DNA of 64,000 nucleotides from Pseudoduganella ginsengisoli (GCF_009720865.1 NZ_WNLA01000022.1:35253-99252), one strand, 5' to 3'; shown: positions 33,742 to 43,000, counted from the stretch's first letter. A program made the numbers and translations. Notes: generated from the sequence alone by a model not told the origin.

Positions 33742-35409
33742 TTATGTGCCCGTGGCGCGGTACGTGGATGCGCTGCCTGGCGCACGGGCTGGCGCAGAGA
33801 GGCGGCGCACCGGCAGCGGCGTCACCGCCGCCGCCCGCAATGGCGCTGCCGTCCCATCGGCAAACGCGGATGCTCCCAGCCTGAATACTCCCACGGCCGC
33901 CGACAGCGCCAGCGCCTGTTCGCGCATGGCTTCTGCCGCGCCAGCCGCCTGTTCCACCAGTGCTGCATTGCGCTGCGTGCCGTCATCCATGCCGGCAATA
34001 GCGGCATTGACTTGCTCGATGCCCGCCAGCTGTTCGCCGCTGGCGCGGGCAATATCGGCAATGATGTCCGCCACCCGCGCCACGCTGGCAACGATGTGTT
34101 CCATGGTCTGGCCGGCTTGATCCGCCAGCCGGGCGCCCGCATCGGCGCGCGCGACGGAATCATCGATCAGCGCCTTGATTTCATGCGCCGCCGCCTTGGA
34201 GCGGCCCGCCAGGTTGCGCACTTCGGTGGCGACTACCGCGAAGCCGCGCCCGTGTTCACCGGCGCGCGCCGCTTCCACGGAAGCGTTCAGCGCCAGGATA
34301 TTGGTCTGGAACGCAATGGAATCAATGACACCGATAATGTCGGCAATGCGGCGCGACGACGTATTAATCGACGCCATGGTCTGTACCACTTGCGCCACCA
34401 CTGCGCCGCCTTCGCCGGCGATGCCGGAAGCTGTTTGCGCCAGTGCATTGGCCTGGTGCGCGCTGGCCGTATTCTGCTTGACGGTGGCGGTCAGCTGCGA
34501 CATGGCCGATGCGGTTTCTTCCAGCGCTCCCGCTTGCTGCTCCGTACGCTCCGACAAGTCCGCATTACCCGCGGCAATTTCCGACGACGCACGCCGGATC
34601 GCATCCGTGCCCGCGCGCACTTCCGATACGATCCGCACCAGGCTGGTATTCATGTCGTTCAGCGCCGCCGACAGTACGCCCACTTCATCGGTGGAATGCA
34701 CGTCAATGTGCGAACCGAGGTCGCCATCGGCCACGGTACGGGCGACTTTGACGGCATGGCCGATCGGTACAACGATGCCGCGCGTGATCACCCATGCCGT
34801 GAACAGGCTCAGCATGCCGCCAATGACGCCCATGGCCACCATGGCCATGCTGGCCGTGCGGGCCGTAGCGCGCGCGGCGCTGCCGGACGCGTGCATTTGC
34901 GCCACCTGGAATGCGATTAATTGTTCGATTGCATCGAACTGCGCTTGCTGCAACGATTTGACGTGTTCCGCCATCCACGCGTTGGCGCCCGCACGGTCGC
35001 CGCCCTGCAGCTTTTGCACCAGCGGCTGCAGCGCTGCCGTGTAGGCTGCGCGCGCGTCAATAATCTTGCCCAGCAAAGCCTTGGCTTCATCAGCCATGCC
35101 CAGGGCCTGTAATTTGCCGATGCAGCCATCGCCTTCGCGGCCGGTGTCGGCAATGCCGCGGATTTCCGGCGCATCCGGTTGGTCTTGCATCAGGGCATTA
35201 CGGACGTCGCGCGCCTGGCGGTTTGACGCATCCTTTAAGTCGTTGAGCAGGCTGATTTTGGCGTACCGGTCATTGACGGTGACGTCGATTTCCGCGCTGA
35301 CGGCGTTCAGGCGCGTGGCACCCACGGCCACTACGGCAGCCAGCAGCAGGATCGTGAGCGAAAAGGCGGCAGTCAGGCGCCGCCCGATAGGCAAGTTGGC
35401 GATTTTCAT
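33742..35409 (-). CDS. Methyl-accepting chemotaxis protein with four-helix-bundle sensor
   Basis: This is a 555-aa chemoreceptor of the Tsr/Tar plan. Helices at about 10-32 and 190-212 flank a helical periplasmic domain of the 4HB_MCP type (TRLNAVSAEIDVTVNDRYAK onward). A HAMP domain follows, then the signalling domain with DSIAFQTNILALNASVEAARA and GRGFAVVATEVRNLAGRS. The C-terminus ends in basic, Pro/Ala-rich sequence without a pentapeptide tether. AGGAAA precedes the ATG. It is divergent from the Phc-like operon. Confidence 0.93.
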   Translation of the reverse strand: MKIANLPIGRRLTAAFSLTILLLAAVVAVGATRLNAVSAEIDVTVNDRYAKISLLNDLKDASNRQARDVRNALMQDQPDAPEIRGIADTGREGDGCIGKLQALGMADEAKALLGKIIDARAAYTAALQPLVQKLQGGDRAGANAWMAEHVKSLQQAQFDAIEQLIAFQVAQMHASGSAARATARTASMAMVAMGVIGGMLSLFTAWVITRGIVVPIGHAVKVARTVADGDLGSHIDVHSTDEVGVLSAALNDMNTSLVRIVSEVRAGTDAIRRASSEIAAGNADLSERTEQQAGALEETASAMSQLTATVKQNTASAHQANALAQTASGIAGEGGAVVAQVVQTMASINTSSRRIADIIGVIDSIAFQTNILALNASVEAARAGEHGRGFAVVATEVRNLAGRSKAAAHEIKALIDDSVARADAGARLADQAGQTMEHIVASVARVADIIADIARASGEQLAGIEQVNAAIAGMDDGTQRNAALVEQAAGAAEAMREQALALSAAVGVFRLGASAFADGTAAPLRAAAVTPLPVRRLSAPARAPGSASTYRATGT

Positions 35410-35532
35410 ATAGGTATTTCCTGAGAGAATCGCCAGTCTACCAGTCTAACAGCGGCAGCTTTTCCAAGAGAGCTATACAGCTTATTAGAGGGTAGCCACC
35501 AAAAATGTGTCGTAAAAGTGTAAAACGTACCA

Positions 35533-35557
35533 TGGCGAAATATTGCATATATCGCCA
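35533..35557. promoter_or_regulatory. 25-bp imperfect palindrome upstream of the Phc-like operon
   Basis: TGGCGA-A-ATAT-TGC-ATAT-A-TCGCCA is symmetric at ten of twelve positions per arm around a central base. It lies in the 184-bp gap between the chemoreceptor and the methyltransferase gene, 36-72 bp before the possible starts of the latter. This is a good candidate operator for the operon. Confidence 0.6.
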
Positions 35558-35593
35558 CGCGTCTATACACTCAGCCGTGACTTGCAGTAGCAA

Positions 35594-37021
35594 TTGCCCG
35601 CTGCGTTAAACCTGGGAGTGGTTGTAGACGTGTATCCGCAAACGCAAATAGATCCCGTAGTCAGTTTCCTCAATGCGCAAGGCGAAGCCGTGCGCGGCAC
35701 CATCGTCAACCTGGAACGCCGCGCACTGGTGATGGAAGTCTACAATCCCCATTCGATCGTCCAGGTCAGCGAAGTCATGAATGAGCTGACTATCCGGCTG
35801 GGCGCCCGCAATGCCTATGTCGGCAAGGCCGTCGTCATCAGCCTCGTCAATACCGGGCTGACTGCCATCGTGTCGCTGCGCCTGATCGACGAATGGCGCG
35901 AACTGTCCATGCTGGATCTGGCGCCAGGCACCGTAGGCAAAGCCGCGCAGGATTTCGTGCGCGACTGGGACGAACGGCCGAAGATCCAGGGCGAGTACCA
36001 AATTGCAATTAACGAAACGCGTGCATTCCTCAGCGAGCTGTCACGCTGGGTCGAGCAAGTGGATTTGTCGGGTGTCTTGCCGAAAGATGACGATGGGCGG
36101 TTGCCGGCCGGCGTATTTGAGGAATTGGCGGCGCCGCTGAAAGCCCGGATCCAGCGCTACCTGGACCTGATCAATGCTGTCGCGGCAGCCGTGCCGGAAG
36201 AGCAGGCCGTGGCGCACCGCGCGTTTGCACAGGGCGCGCTGCATCCGCTGGTGCTGCGGGCGCCGTTCGTGTTCCGCGCATTCACGAAGCCGCTGGGCTA
36301 TGCGGGCGACTACCAGATGGTGAACCAGATGCTGGACGACCCGCGCCAGGGGCCCAGCACGTATTTCCAGTTAGTCAATGCGGCATTCCTGGACACGCCT
36401 GTCGCGCAAGCGCACCGCAACCGCATTGATTTACTGGTGGCGTACCTGTGCCGCCACGCCGATGCCGCGCGCACCATGGGCCGCCCGTTCCGCATACTCA
36501 ATGTGGGCTGCGGGCCGGCCGTGGAAATCCAGCGCTTCCTGCAAGAGTATGATGAACCGCACTGGCTGGAATTCGAACTGGTCGACTTCAGCGAAGAAAC
36601 ACTGAGCTGGACAAAGAGCCGGCTGGCGGCGCTCAATGCGCGGCTGCCGCGTCCTGCCGTCATTCACTACGTTAACGATTCCGTGCACCGCTTGCTGAAA
36701 CGGCGTCTCGATGACGGCGCCACCACCAATGAATTCGACATGGTGTATTGCGCGGGTTTGTTTGACTACCTGTCCGACAAAGTGTGCGCCAAGCTGCTGA
36801 TGTATTTTGCGTCACGCATGCGCCGCAACGGCAATGTGCTGGTCACCAATGTCCACAGCAGCAATCCCGGCCGCCACGCGATGGAGCATTTGCTGGAGTG
36901 GTACCTGATTTACCGTGACGAAGCATGCATGCGCCGCCTGCTGCCGTCCGACGCGCTGGACGTGCAGCTGTATGTGGACGCCACCGGCGTCAATGTGTTT
37001 GCCGAAGCCATGCTGCCGTGA
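35594..37021 (+). CDS. PhcB-like SAM-dependent methyltransferase (3-OH-fatty-acid methyl ester signal type)
   Basis: This protein has up to 475 residues. An N-terminal region of about 110 residues resembles a PilZ-type beta domain (GTIVNLERRALVMEVYNPHS). A helical middle follows, then a class I methyltransferase with RILNVGCGPAVEIQRFLQE as SAM motif and FDMVYCAGLFDYLSDKV later. This domain order, length and neighbourhood match PhcB, which in Ralstonia makes the density signal 3-hydroxypalmitic acid methyl ester. The start is uncertain: TTG 35594 opens the frame, and GTG 35630 has GGGAG eleven bases upstream. The stop overlaps the kinase start (GTGA). Confidence 0.75.
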   Translation: MPAALNLGVVVDVYPQTQIDPVVSFLNAQGEAVRGTIVNLERRALVMEVYNPHSIVQVSEVMNELTIRLGARNAYVGKAVVISLVNTGLTAIVSLRLIDEWRELSMLDLAPGTVGKAAQDFVRDWDERPKIQGEYQIAINETRAFLSELSRWVEQVDLSGVLPKDDDGRLPAGVFEELAAPLKARIQRYLDLINAVAAAVPEEQAVAHRAFAQGALHPLVLRAPFVFRAFTKPLGYAGDYQMVNQMLDDPRQGPSTYFQLVNAAFLDTPVAQAHRNRIDLLVAYLCRHADAARTMGRPFRILNVGCGPAVEIQRFLQEYDEPHWLEFELVDFSEETLSWTKSRLAALNARLPRPAVIHYVNDSVHRLLKRRLDDGATTNEFDMVYCAGLFDYLSDKVCAKLLMYFASRMRRNGNVLVTNVHSSNPGRHAMEHLLEWYLIYRDEACMRRLLPSDALDVQLYVDATGVNVFAEAMLP

Positions 37022-38379
37022 ACAGCGCCAGCGACGAATTCAGCCACAGTTATGCGGCTGTGCTGCGGGCGTACCGGCTGAAGTTCAGCCGGGGCGGCGC
37101 CTACACATGCATCGTACTGGTGATGCTGGGCGTGGGGCTCGATGCCAGCCTGTATCCGGACGATGCGCTCGATTTCGTCGAGCTGCGTGCACTGGTCTCC
37201 ATATTGCTGCTGGCAGTGCCGGCTTTGCTGCGCACAGAGTGGGGCCAGCGCCATGTGCAGCGCATTACCTTTGCGTGGCTGCTGTTGCCGCAAATGATGA
37301 TCAGCTGGATGATCCACGCGACGGAAGGCCCGAGTTCGATTTATTACGCCGGCTTGAACCTGGCCGTCTTTGCGTCCGGCATTGCACTGCAATTCTCCGT
37401 GCTGCAATGCCTGGCGCTGGGCGGCATCACGTACCTGATGTATTTTGTCGCGTGCTACACGCATCCGGGCGGCGCGCCGTGGCATGGACCATATGCCGTC
37501 AATTCGCTGTTCCTGCTGTTTACGGCCATTGCCAGCGCCGTGTGCGCGTTTTATAACGAACAGGCCCGTTTCATGATGCTGCAGCTGAAAGGCGAGCTGG
37601 CCGAAAAAAACCAGCAGCTGAAGATGATCAACCGCGACCTGGCTGACATCAAGGGCCAGATGCTGCAGCAGGAAAAAATGGCGGCTATCGGCACCCTGGC
37701 GGCCGGGCTGCTGCATGAAGTGAACAATCCCGTCAATTACTGCATGATGGCGATCGACCTGGGCTGCGAAGACCCGGTGGCGAAAAGCAGCCCGATGCTT
37801 ATGGAATGCCTGACCGACGCCAAGGAAGGCATGCGCCGCGTGCAGTACATCGTATCGGATTTAAAGACCTTTGCTTACCGCAAGCAGGGCAGCGTTTATG
37901 AAATGGCGCCGTTCCAGTTTGGACGGGCGCTGGAATCGGCGATCCGGCTGGTCGGGCACGAAGTCAAGGATGTGCGGATCGAACGCGATTTGCCGGAAGA
38001 TACGCTGGTGATGGGCGACGAGGCGGGCATTATCGGCGTGCTGATTAATTTGCTCAGCAATGCTGCGCTGGCCATGCGCCGGGGCGGCACCCGCAAGCCC
38101 CACGTATATATCGGCGCCGTGTGCGACGGCGACCGCTTGCGCATCACGGTGCGCGATAATGGCCCGGGCATCGCGCCGGAACACCTGGGCCGCGTCTTTG
38201 AACCATTTTTCACCACGCGCGAAGTAGGGCAGGGCCTGGGTTTGGGCCTGTCCATCAGCTATGGCGTGGTGCAGCGCCATGGCAGTGCGCTGGTGGCCGA
38301 CAGCGTGGTCGGCGAATGGACACGATTCAGTTTCGACTTGCCGCGCGCGGCGCCTGCTTCCACCTTTGAAGGAAAATAA
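37018..38379 (+). CDS. PhcS-like membrane histidine kinase
   Basis: This is a 453-aa kinase with an N-terminal block of about five or six membrane helices (residues 20-180). After a coiled coil comes the HisKA motif MAAIGTLAAGLLHEVNNPVNYC, then a HATPase with NLLSNAALAM, RDNGPGI and GQGLGLGLSISYGVV. The GTG start overlaps the methyltransferase stop by 4 bp, and its own stop overlaps the next start (TAATG), showing tight coupling. By analogy with Ralstonia PhcS it should sense the methyl-ester signal made by the preceding gene product. Confidence 0.85.
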   Translation: MNSASDEFSHSYAAVLRAYRLKFSRGGAYTCIVLVMLGVGLDASLYPDDALDFVELRALVSILLLAVPALLRTEWGQRHVQRITFAWLLLPQMMISWMIHATEGPSSIYYAGLNLAVFASGIALQFSVLQCLALGGITYLMYFVACYTHPGGAPWHGPYAVNSLFLLFTAIASAVCAFYNEQARFMMLQLKGELAEKNQQLKMINRDLADIKGQMLQQEKMAAIGTLAAGLLHEVNNPVNYCMMAIDLGCEDPVAKSSPMLMECLTDAKEGMRRVQYIVSDLKTFAYRKQGSVYEMAPFQFGRALESAIRLVGHEVKDVRIERDLPEDTLVMGDEAGIIGVLINLLSNAALAMRRGGTRKPHVYIGAVCDGDRLRITVRDNGPGIAPEHLGRVFEPFFTTREVGQGLGLGLSISYGVVQRHGSALVADSVVGEWTRFSFDLPRAAPASTFEGK

Positions 38380-39362
38380 TGAGCGAACCACAGATACCGG
38401 CAATCCTGTACGTCGATGATGAAGCGACGGCCCTGAAATACTTCCAGCGCGCACTCGATACGCTGGCGCCGGTGTTGACGGCGGATTCGGTGGACGAAGG
38501 GAAAACACTGCTGGACGCGCATGCGGACCGCATTGCCGTGCTGGTGTCGGACCAGCGCATGCCGGGTGCGTATGGCAATGAACTGCTGGCCTATGCGCGT
38601 GACCGCTACCCGCACATTGTGCGTATCCTTACGACGGCGTACTCGGAACTCGAGCACACGGTGGAAGCCGTCAACCAGGGGCAAATCCAACGCTATATCC
38701 AGAAACCGTGGGATATTGCCGCGCTGCGCATGGAATTGCGCCAGGCGCTGGATCTGGCGCGGCTGCGCGGCGAGCACGCGCACCTGCTGCGTGAAAAGCT
38801 GATGGTGCGCCAAAAGCAGGTGATTGCCGGGCGCGTGGGCATGGTGTACACGCTGTGCGCCGGGATTGCGGGCCAGGTGTCGTACCTGCCGGTGGAATCC
38901 TATCTGGCCGCTGCGCGGATCGGCGGCGTGACCCCGCCGGAACCGGACTGGCTGCTGATCGACCACGCGGATTTGACGAGCGCTGAAGCGTTCCGCAATG
39001 CCGCGTTTGCACTGGCTGTGCGTGAACACCTCGATGAAATCGACCAGCGCTATGCGGGGGCGCAGCCGGAACGCATTCTCTCCATGCTGGAAGAAAACTT
39101 TGGCGCGGACTGCCGCGTGCTGGGCGCCAACGGCGTGCATTTCCTCGATGGCAGGCTGTTGGCGGAATTCCTCGAGTCGCCCAGCGGCGACGTGATTTCA
39201 TCGCAGCACGCGTTCTGGATGGCGGCGCTGCTGTGGCTGGGCCGCCATGGCTCGATGCTGCAAATGGCGCCGGGCGAGGGCGGCGGCGTACAGGGCAAAC
39301 TCAGCAAAGGCGATACCATGCTGACGCCAGTTCAACTGGCGGCGTGGGTCGAGCAATTTTGA
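38379..39362 (+). CDS. PhcQ/PhcR-like response regulator
   Basis: This 327-aa protein has an N-terminal receiver (residues 8-125) with ILYVDDEATALKYF, the phospho-acceptor Asp in VLVSDQRMPGAYGNELL, and IQRYIQKPWD at the end of the fold. The DQRMPG / KPWD pattern is typical of receivers in Phc-type and HD-GYP systems. The remaining 200 residues have no DNA-binding motif that I recognise and include a helical segment and a C-terminal QLAAWVEQF. Unlike Ralstonia PhcR it has no attached kinase. It overlaps the kinase stop by one base. Confidence 0.8.
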   Translation: MSEPQIPAILYVDDEATALKYFQRALDTLAPVLTADSVDEGKTLLDAHADRIAVLVSDQRMPGAYGNELLAYARDRYPHIVRILTTAYSELEHTVEAVNQGQIQRYIQKPWDIAALRMELRQALDLARLRGEHAHLLREKLMVRQKQVIAGRVGMVYTLCAGIAGQVSYLPVESYLAAARIGGVTPPEPDWLLIDHADLTSAEAFRNAAFALAVREHLDEIDQRYAGAQPERILSMLEENFGADCRVLGANGVHFLDGRLLAEFLESPSGDVISSQHAFWMAALLWLGRHGSMLQMAPGEGGGVQGKLSKGDTMLTPVQLAAWVEQF

Positions 39363-39427
39363 TGGCTTGTAGGCGGTAGGGCGCAGGTATATATTGGACG
39401 CTGGAAATTACCCTGGAGGACGGCGTC

Positions 39428-40762
39428 ATGGCATACCGGGCTTGCGACATTCCTGACGGCTACCTGCACAAGTGGCAAAAGACCACCGATGTGATGGCGG
39501 GCATTTTTGATGTGCCCGCCGGCCTCATCATGCGGGTCTTGCCGGAGCAAATCGAAGTCCTGGTAACCAGCCATACCGAGGGAAACCCTTATGAGGCGGA
39601 TGAAAAAGCCGACCTCCATACGGGGCTGTATTGCGAAACCGTGATGGCGACGCGCCAACTGCTGCACGTGCCGCATGCGCTGGAAGATGCCGCGTGGGCC
39701 GCCAATCCCGACGTCAAGCTCAACATGATTTCCTATTTGGGCGTGCCGCTGCAGTGGCCCGACAATGAAGTGTTCGGCACCATCTGTGTGCTCGACAGCA
39801 AAAAGCGCCACTACCAGGACAAGTACGTGGAACTGCTATGGGAAATCAAGGCGGCCATCGAGCGCGACTTCGTGCACATCGAGCAGCAGGCGGCGCTGCG
39901 GCAAGCCATGCTGCGGCAGCAGGACGATGCGGCGCGGCTGGCTGCCGTTAACAGCCAGTTGCAGGAAGCGCTGCAGCGCGTGACGTCGATGCAGGATGAA
40001 TTGGTGCGCAGCGAGAAAATGGCGGCGCTGGGCGCCATGGTGGTGGGGATTTCGCATGAATTGAACACGCCGATCGGCAACGGCATGCTGGCCGCCAGCA
40101 CGTTGCAAAACCGGACGGCGGAATTTGCCGGACGCATGGAAAGCAGCATGACGCGCGGCGAGATGCGGCACTACGTGGACACGGTGCGGCAGGGCGCGGA
40201 CATGTTGATGAACACGTTGTCGCAAGCCAGTTCGTTGGTGCGCCATTTCCGCCAGGCGGCGGCGGATGAAGCGAATGCCGGGCGGCGCGCGTTCCGGCTG
40301 TACGATTGCGTCGCGGAAGTGGCGCAGCGGCTGGCGCGGCGGCTGGAACAGGCGGGCCACCTGCTGGAATGCGCGGTACCGCCTGACATCACGATGGAAA
40401 GCTGTCCCGGCCCGCTGGCCGACGTGCTGGAAGACCTGGTGTCCAATGCCGCCACGCATGCGTATCCGCAAGGCGGCAATGGTCCGATCCGGATTGAAGC
40501 GGGATTGCACGATGACGATACCGTGTGGCTGGCGGTAGAAGACGAAGGCGCGGGCATCCCCGCGCAGCATCTTGGCCGCATTTTTGATCCCTTCTTTACC
40601 ACGCGCCTGGGCCAGGGCGGCAGCGGACTGGGACTGCATATCGTGTATCAGCGCGTGACAGGGGCGCTGCAGGGACGCATCGATGTGGCCAGTTCCCTGG
40701 GCCGCGGCAGCCGTTTCATGCTGGTTCTGCCGCGCCGCCTGGCCGCCATCGAGGCGGAATGA
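39428..40762 (+). CDS. GAF-domain soluble histidine kinase
   Basis: This is a 444-aa kinase without membrane helices. A GAF domain (about residues 15-150, with GLYCETVMATRQLLHVPHAL and YLGVPLQWPDNEVFGTICVLD) precedes a coiled coil. The HisKA has MAALGAMVVGISHELNTPIGNG and the HATPase has VSNAATHAYPQGG, EDEGAGIPAQHLGRIFDPFF and GGSGLGLHIVY. GGAGG lies eight bases upstream of its ATG. It follows the response regulator by 65 bp and may be part of the operon as a second input. Confidence 0.88.
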   Translation: MAYRACDIPDGYLHKWQKTTDVMAGIFDVPAGLIMRVLPEQIEVLVTSHTEGNPYEADEKADLHTGLYCETVMATRQLLHVPHALEDAAWAANPDVKLNMISYLGVPLQWPDNEVFGTICVLDSKKRHYQDKYVELLWEIKAAIERDFVHIEQQAALRQAMLRQQDDAARLAAVNSQLQEALQRVTSMQDELVRSEKMAALGAMVVGISHELNTPIGNGMLAASTLQNRTAEFAGRMESSMTRGEMRHYVDTVRQGADMLMNTLSQASSLVRHFRQAAADEANAGRRAFRLYDCVAEVAQRLARRLEQAGHLLECAVPPDITMESCPGPLADVLEDLVSNAATHAYPQGGNGPIRIEAGLHDDDTVWLAVEDEGAGIPAQHLGRIFDPFFTTRLGQGGSGLGLHIVYQRVTGALQGRIDVASSLGRGSRFMLVLPRRLAAIEAE

Positions 40763-40833
40763 CAGCAGCGTGCGACAGTTAAAACCGTGCGCGCGTATGA
40801 TCGGTTCACCGCAAACCATTGAGGAGAACTGTC

Positions 40834-41916
40834 ATGCCCAGAGGAGCCAGCCCAAAACGGGAACGCGAGTACAAAGAACTGAAACAAGAGTTCAAGCAGG
40901 AGGGCCGCTATGGCGGCCGCGAAGATGAAGTCGCAGCCCGCATCGTCAACAAGCAGCGCCGTGAACACGGCGAGACCCAGGAGCAGAAAGGCGCGGCCAA
41001 ATCGGCCAGCCGTGCCAGCGCCAGCAAACCTGCCGGCAAAGCATCCGGCAAGAGCTCATCAGCCGGCACGGTTAAACCTGCTGCGCGCAAGGCGGCCAAG
41101 CCTGCCGGCAAAGCCACCGGCGGCACGGCGGCGGCAGCAAAAACCGCCCGTAAAGCTGGTGCGAAATCTGCCGGCGCATCCGGTGGCGCGGCGGCACAAT
41201 CGGGTGGCCGGGGTGCGGTGAAACCCGCGCGCAAATCCGCGGTAAAGTCCGCAACGAAGCCCGCGGCCAAATCCTCGGCAAAGTCTACGACGAAGCCCGC
41301 GGCCAAATCCGCGGAAAAGTCTACGACGAAGCCTGCAGCCAAATCTGCGGCAAAGTCCGCAACGAAGCCTGCAGCCAAATCCGCGGCAAAGTCGGCAACG
41401 AAGCCTGCGGCCAACTCCACGGCAAAGTCTACGACGAAGCCTGCAGCCAAATCCACGGCAAAGTCTACGACGAAGCCTGCAGCCAAATCCGCGGCAAAGT
41501 CGGCAACGAAACCTGCGGCCAACTCCACGGCAAAGTCTACGACGAAGCGTGCAGCAAAATCCGCAGCAAAAGCAGCGGCCGGGCATGCCGGCAAACCGGC
41601 GGCAACCTCTGCGAACGGGGCCGCAAGCAAATCCACGGCAAGGTCTTCGGCGAAGCCTGCTGCCAAATCCGCGGCAAAATCCGCATCCAGGCCCGCAGGC
41701 GGCGTGCATAAGGCAGATGGCAAAGGCCGCGACGGCATGCATCGCATGATGAACGATGGCTTGCCCATCAAGGATTATCAAAAACTGACCGTGCCGCAAA
41801 TCTGCAGCCATGTCAGCGAGTTGACTGCAGCCCAGCGCAGCAAGGTGCGTGCGTTCGAGGCATCGCACAAGAACCGCAAGGGTGTGATGGAAGCATTGTC
41901 GGGGCGGTTGCACTGA
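40834..41916 (+). CDS. Histone H1-like Lys/Ala-rich repeat protein
   Basis: This is a 360-aa, strongly basic protein. The N-terminal 45 residues (REREYKELKQEFKQEGRY, then ARIVNKQRR) match the short plasmid-stabilisation / ChaB-like proteins that end in VNK. Residues 50-290 are low-complexity Lys-Ala-Pro-Ser-Thr, with ten 12-residue repeats of the type KPAAKSAAKSAT at 130-249. The C-terminus (YQKLTVPQICSHVSELTA, then RAFEASHKNRKGVMEAL) is a helical Rho_N-like tail. It probably binds DNA or RNA without sequence preference. GAGGAG precedes the ATG at 40834. Confidence 0.85.
   Translation: MPRGASPKREREYKELKQEFKQEGRYGGREDEVAARIVNKQRREHGETQEQKGAAKSASRASASKPAGKASGKSSSAGTVKPAARKAAKPAGKATGGTAAAAKTARKAGAKSAGASGGAAAQSGGRGAVKPARKSAVKSATKPAAKSSAKSTTKPAAKSAEKSTTKPAAKSAAKSATKPAAKSAAKSATKPAANSTAKSTTKPAAKSTAKSTTKPAAKSAAKSATKPAANSTAKSTTKRAAKSAAKAAAGHAGKPAATSANGAASKSTARSSAKPAAKSAAKSASRPAGGVHKADGKGRDGMHRMMNDGLPIKDYQKLTVPQICSHVSELTAAQRSKVRAFEASHKNRKGVMEALSGRLH
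41221..41580 (+). repeat. Ten tandem 36-bp repeats coding for Lys-rich dodecapeptides
   Basis: Ten in-frame units of 36 bp each encode variants of KPAAKSAAKSAT. The units differ at a few codons (AKST, ANST, AEKS), so copy number could change by slippage or recombination between strains. The repeat has no frame-breaking unit. Confidence 0.9.
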
Positions 41917-41956
41917 CATACACTGCCGGCACATCAACCAAACACTGGAGGCGTTT

Positions 41957-42304
41957 ATGTTGTACCGGGGCAGCTGCCATTGCGGCAATGTGAAGTTTGA
42001 AGTGGAAGGCGAAATCAAAGGCGGCGTATCGTGCAATTGTTCGATCTGCCGCCGCAAGGGGACCGCACTGGCGTTTTTCCCCCGCACCAGCATGAAACTG
42101 CTGACGCCGGATGATGCGCTGGCCACCTACACCTTCAACAAGCACGTGATCAAACACCGCTTTTGCAAAACTTGCGGCATGCACCCGTTTGGCGAAGGTG
42201 TGGACCCGAAGGGCAATGAGATGGTGGCAGTGAGCTTGAATTGCCTGGATGATTTCGACGTGTCGGCAGTGCCGCTGCAGCATTACGACGGCCGCTCGCT
42301 GTAA
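41957..42304 (+). CDS. GFA-family zinc protein
   Basis: This 115-aa protein is of the GFA (formaldehyde-activating / CENP-V) family. The zinc ligands are visible as SCHCGNVKFE, CNCSICRRKG and FCKTCGMHPF. The classical member was reported to promote glutathione-formaldehyde adduct formation, but most single-domain homologues have unproven roles. GGAGG precedes the ATG. It is unrelated in function to its neighbours as far as can be seen. Confidence 0.93.
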   Translation: MLYRGSCHCGNVKFEVEGEIKGGVSCNCSICRRKGTALAFFPRTSMKLLTPDDALATYTFNKHVIKHRFCKTCGMHPFGEGVDPKGNEMVAVSLNCLDDFDVSAVPLQHYDGRSL

Positions 42305-42313
42305 TGCACGTGG

Positions 42314-43000
42314 TCAGCGGGCCAGGTGTTCGCCGACCACGATGGTGACGTCAGCCGTCTGCAGCGCGGCTGATACGCCATGCCACGCCTGCGCCGCGCT
42401 GGCGCACGCGGTGGCAAGCAGCAGCACGCCCATGGCCTTGGCCGTGACGGCAGCGGCGCGCGGGTGGCTGGCAAACCAGCCAGTTGCATGGCTGGCCGCC
42501 AGCGCCAGTACGCCATAGACGCCGATTTGTGTCGCCGCCGTGATAGCGCCCAGAACGCCCGACTGCATCCACAGCGGGCCGTCGTCCGTGTGCAGGAACT
42601 GGGGAAAGATCGCCAGCATGAACAGGTAAGCCTTTGGGTTGAGCAGGCTGGTCATCATGGCGCGGCGGAAGATCACGGCAGGCGCCAGCACTTCGCGGCT
42701 GTGTGAAGGCTGGAAGACACTGTCGCTGTGCAGGAACGTCCAGCCCATCCACGCGATGTATGCCGCTCCGGCCAGCAGCAGTGTGTTGAACAGTCCTGGC
42801 CACAGTTGCAGCACCATGGCGATGCCCAGGGTCGTCATCGCCAGATGGCAAAAACCACCGGCCACGATGCCGCCAACGGCGGCCATCCCGGCCCGTCTGC
42901 CGCCCAGCAGCGAACTGGCCATGACAAAGGCCATGTCCAGGCCAGGCAAAATCACGATGCCGAAAACAACGGCGAAATACAGCCACAGGTGATGATTCAT
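42314..43000 (-). CDS. LysE/RhtB-family amino-acid exporter
   Basis: This is a 228-aa inner-membrane protein with six hydrophobic helices. The N-terminus WLYFAVVFGIVILPGLDMAFVMASSLLGGRRAG has the family's PG-D/P element and GGRRAG loop. Such proteins export amino acids or homoserine lactones. AGGAG lies upstream of the ATG. It is divergent from the WYL regulator, which may control it. Confidence 0.92.
   Translation of the reverse strand: MNHHLWLYFAVVFGIVILPGLDMAFVMASSLLGGRRAGMAAVGGIVAGGFCHLAMTTLGIAMVLQLWPGLFNTLLLAGAAYIAWMGWTFLHSDSVFQPSHSREVLAPAVIFRRAMMTSLLNPKAYLFMLAIFPQFLHTDDGPLWMQSGVLGAITAATQIGVYGVLALAASHATGWFASHPRAAAVTAKAMGVLLLATACASAAQAWHGVSAALQTADVTIVVGEHLAR

Noticed and set aside
40908..42126. 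Minus-strand frames with regular Ala/Asp/Val or Arg/Gly/Cys repeats opposite the H1-like gene
   Set aside because: The periodicity comes from the 36-bp coding repeat read backwards; there is no ribosome site or known domain.
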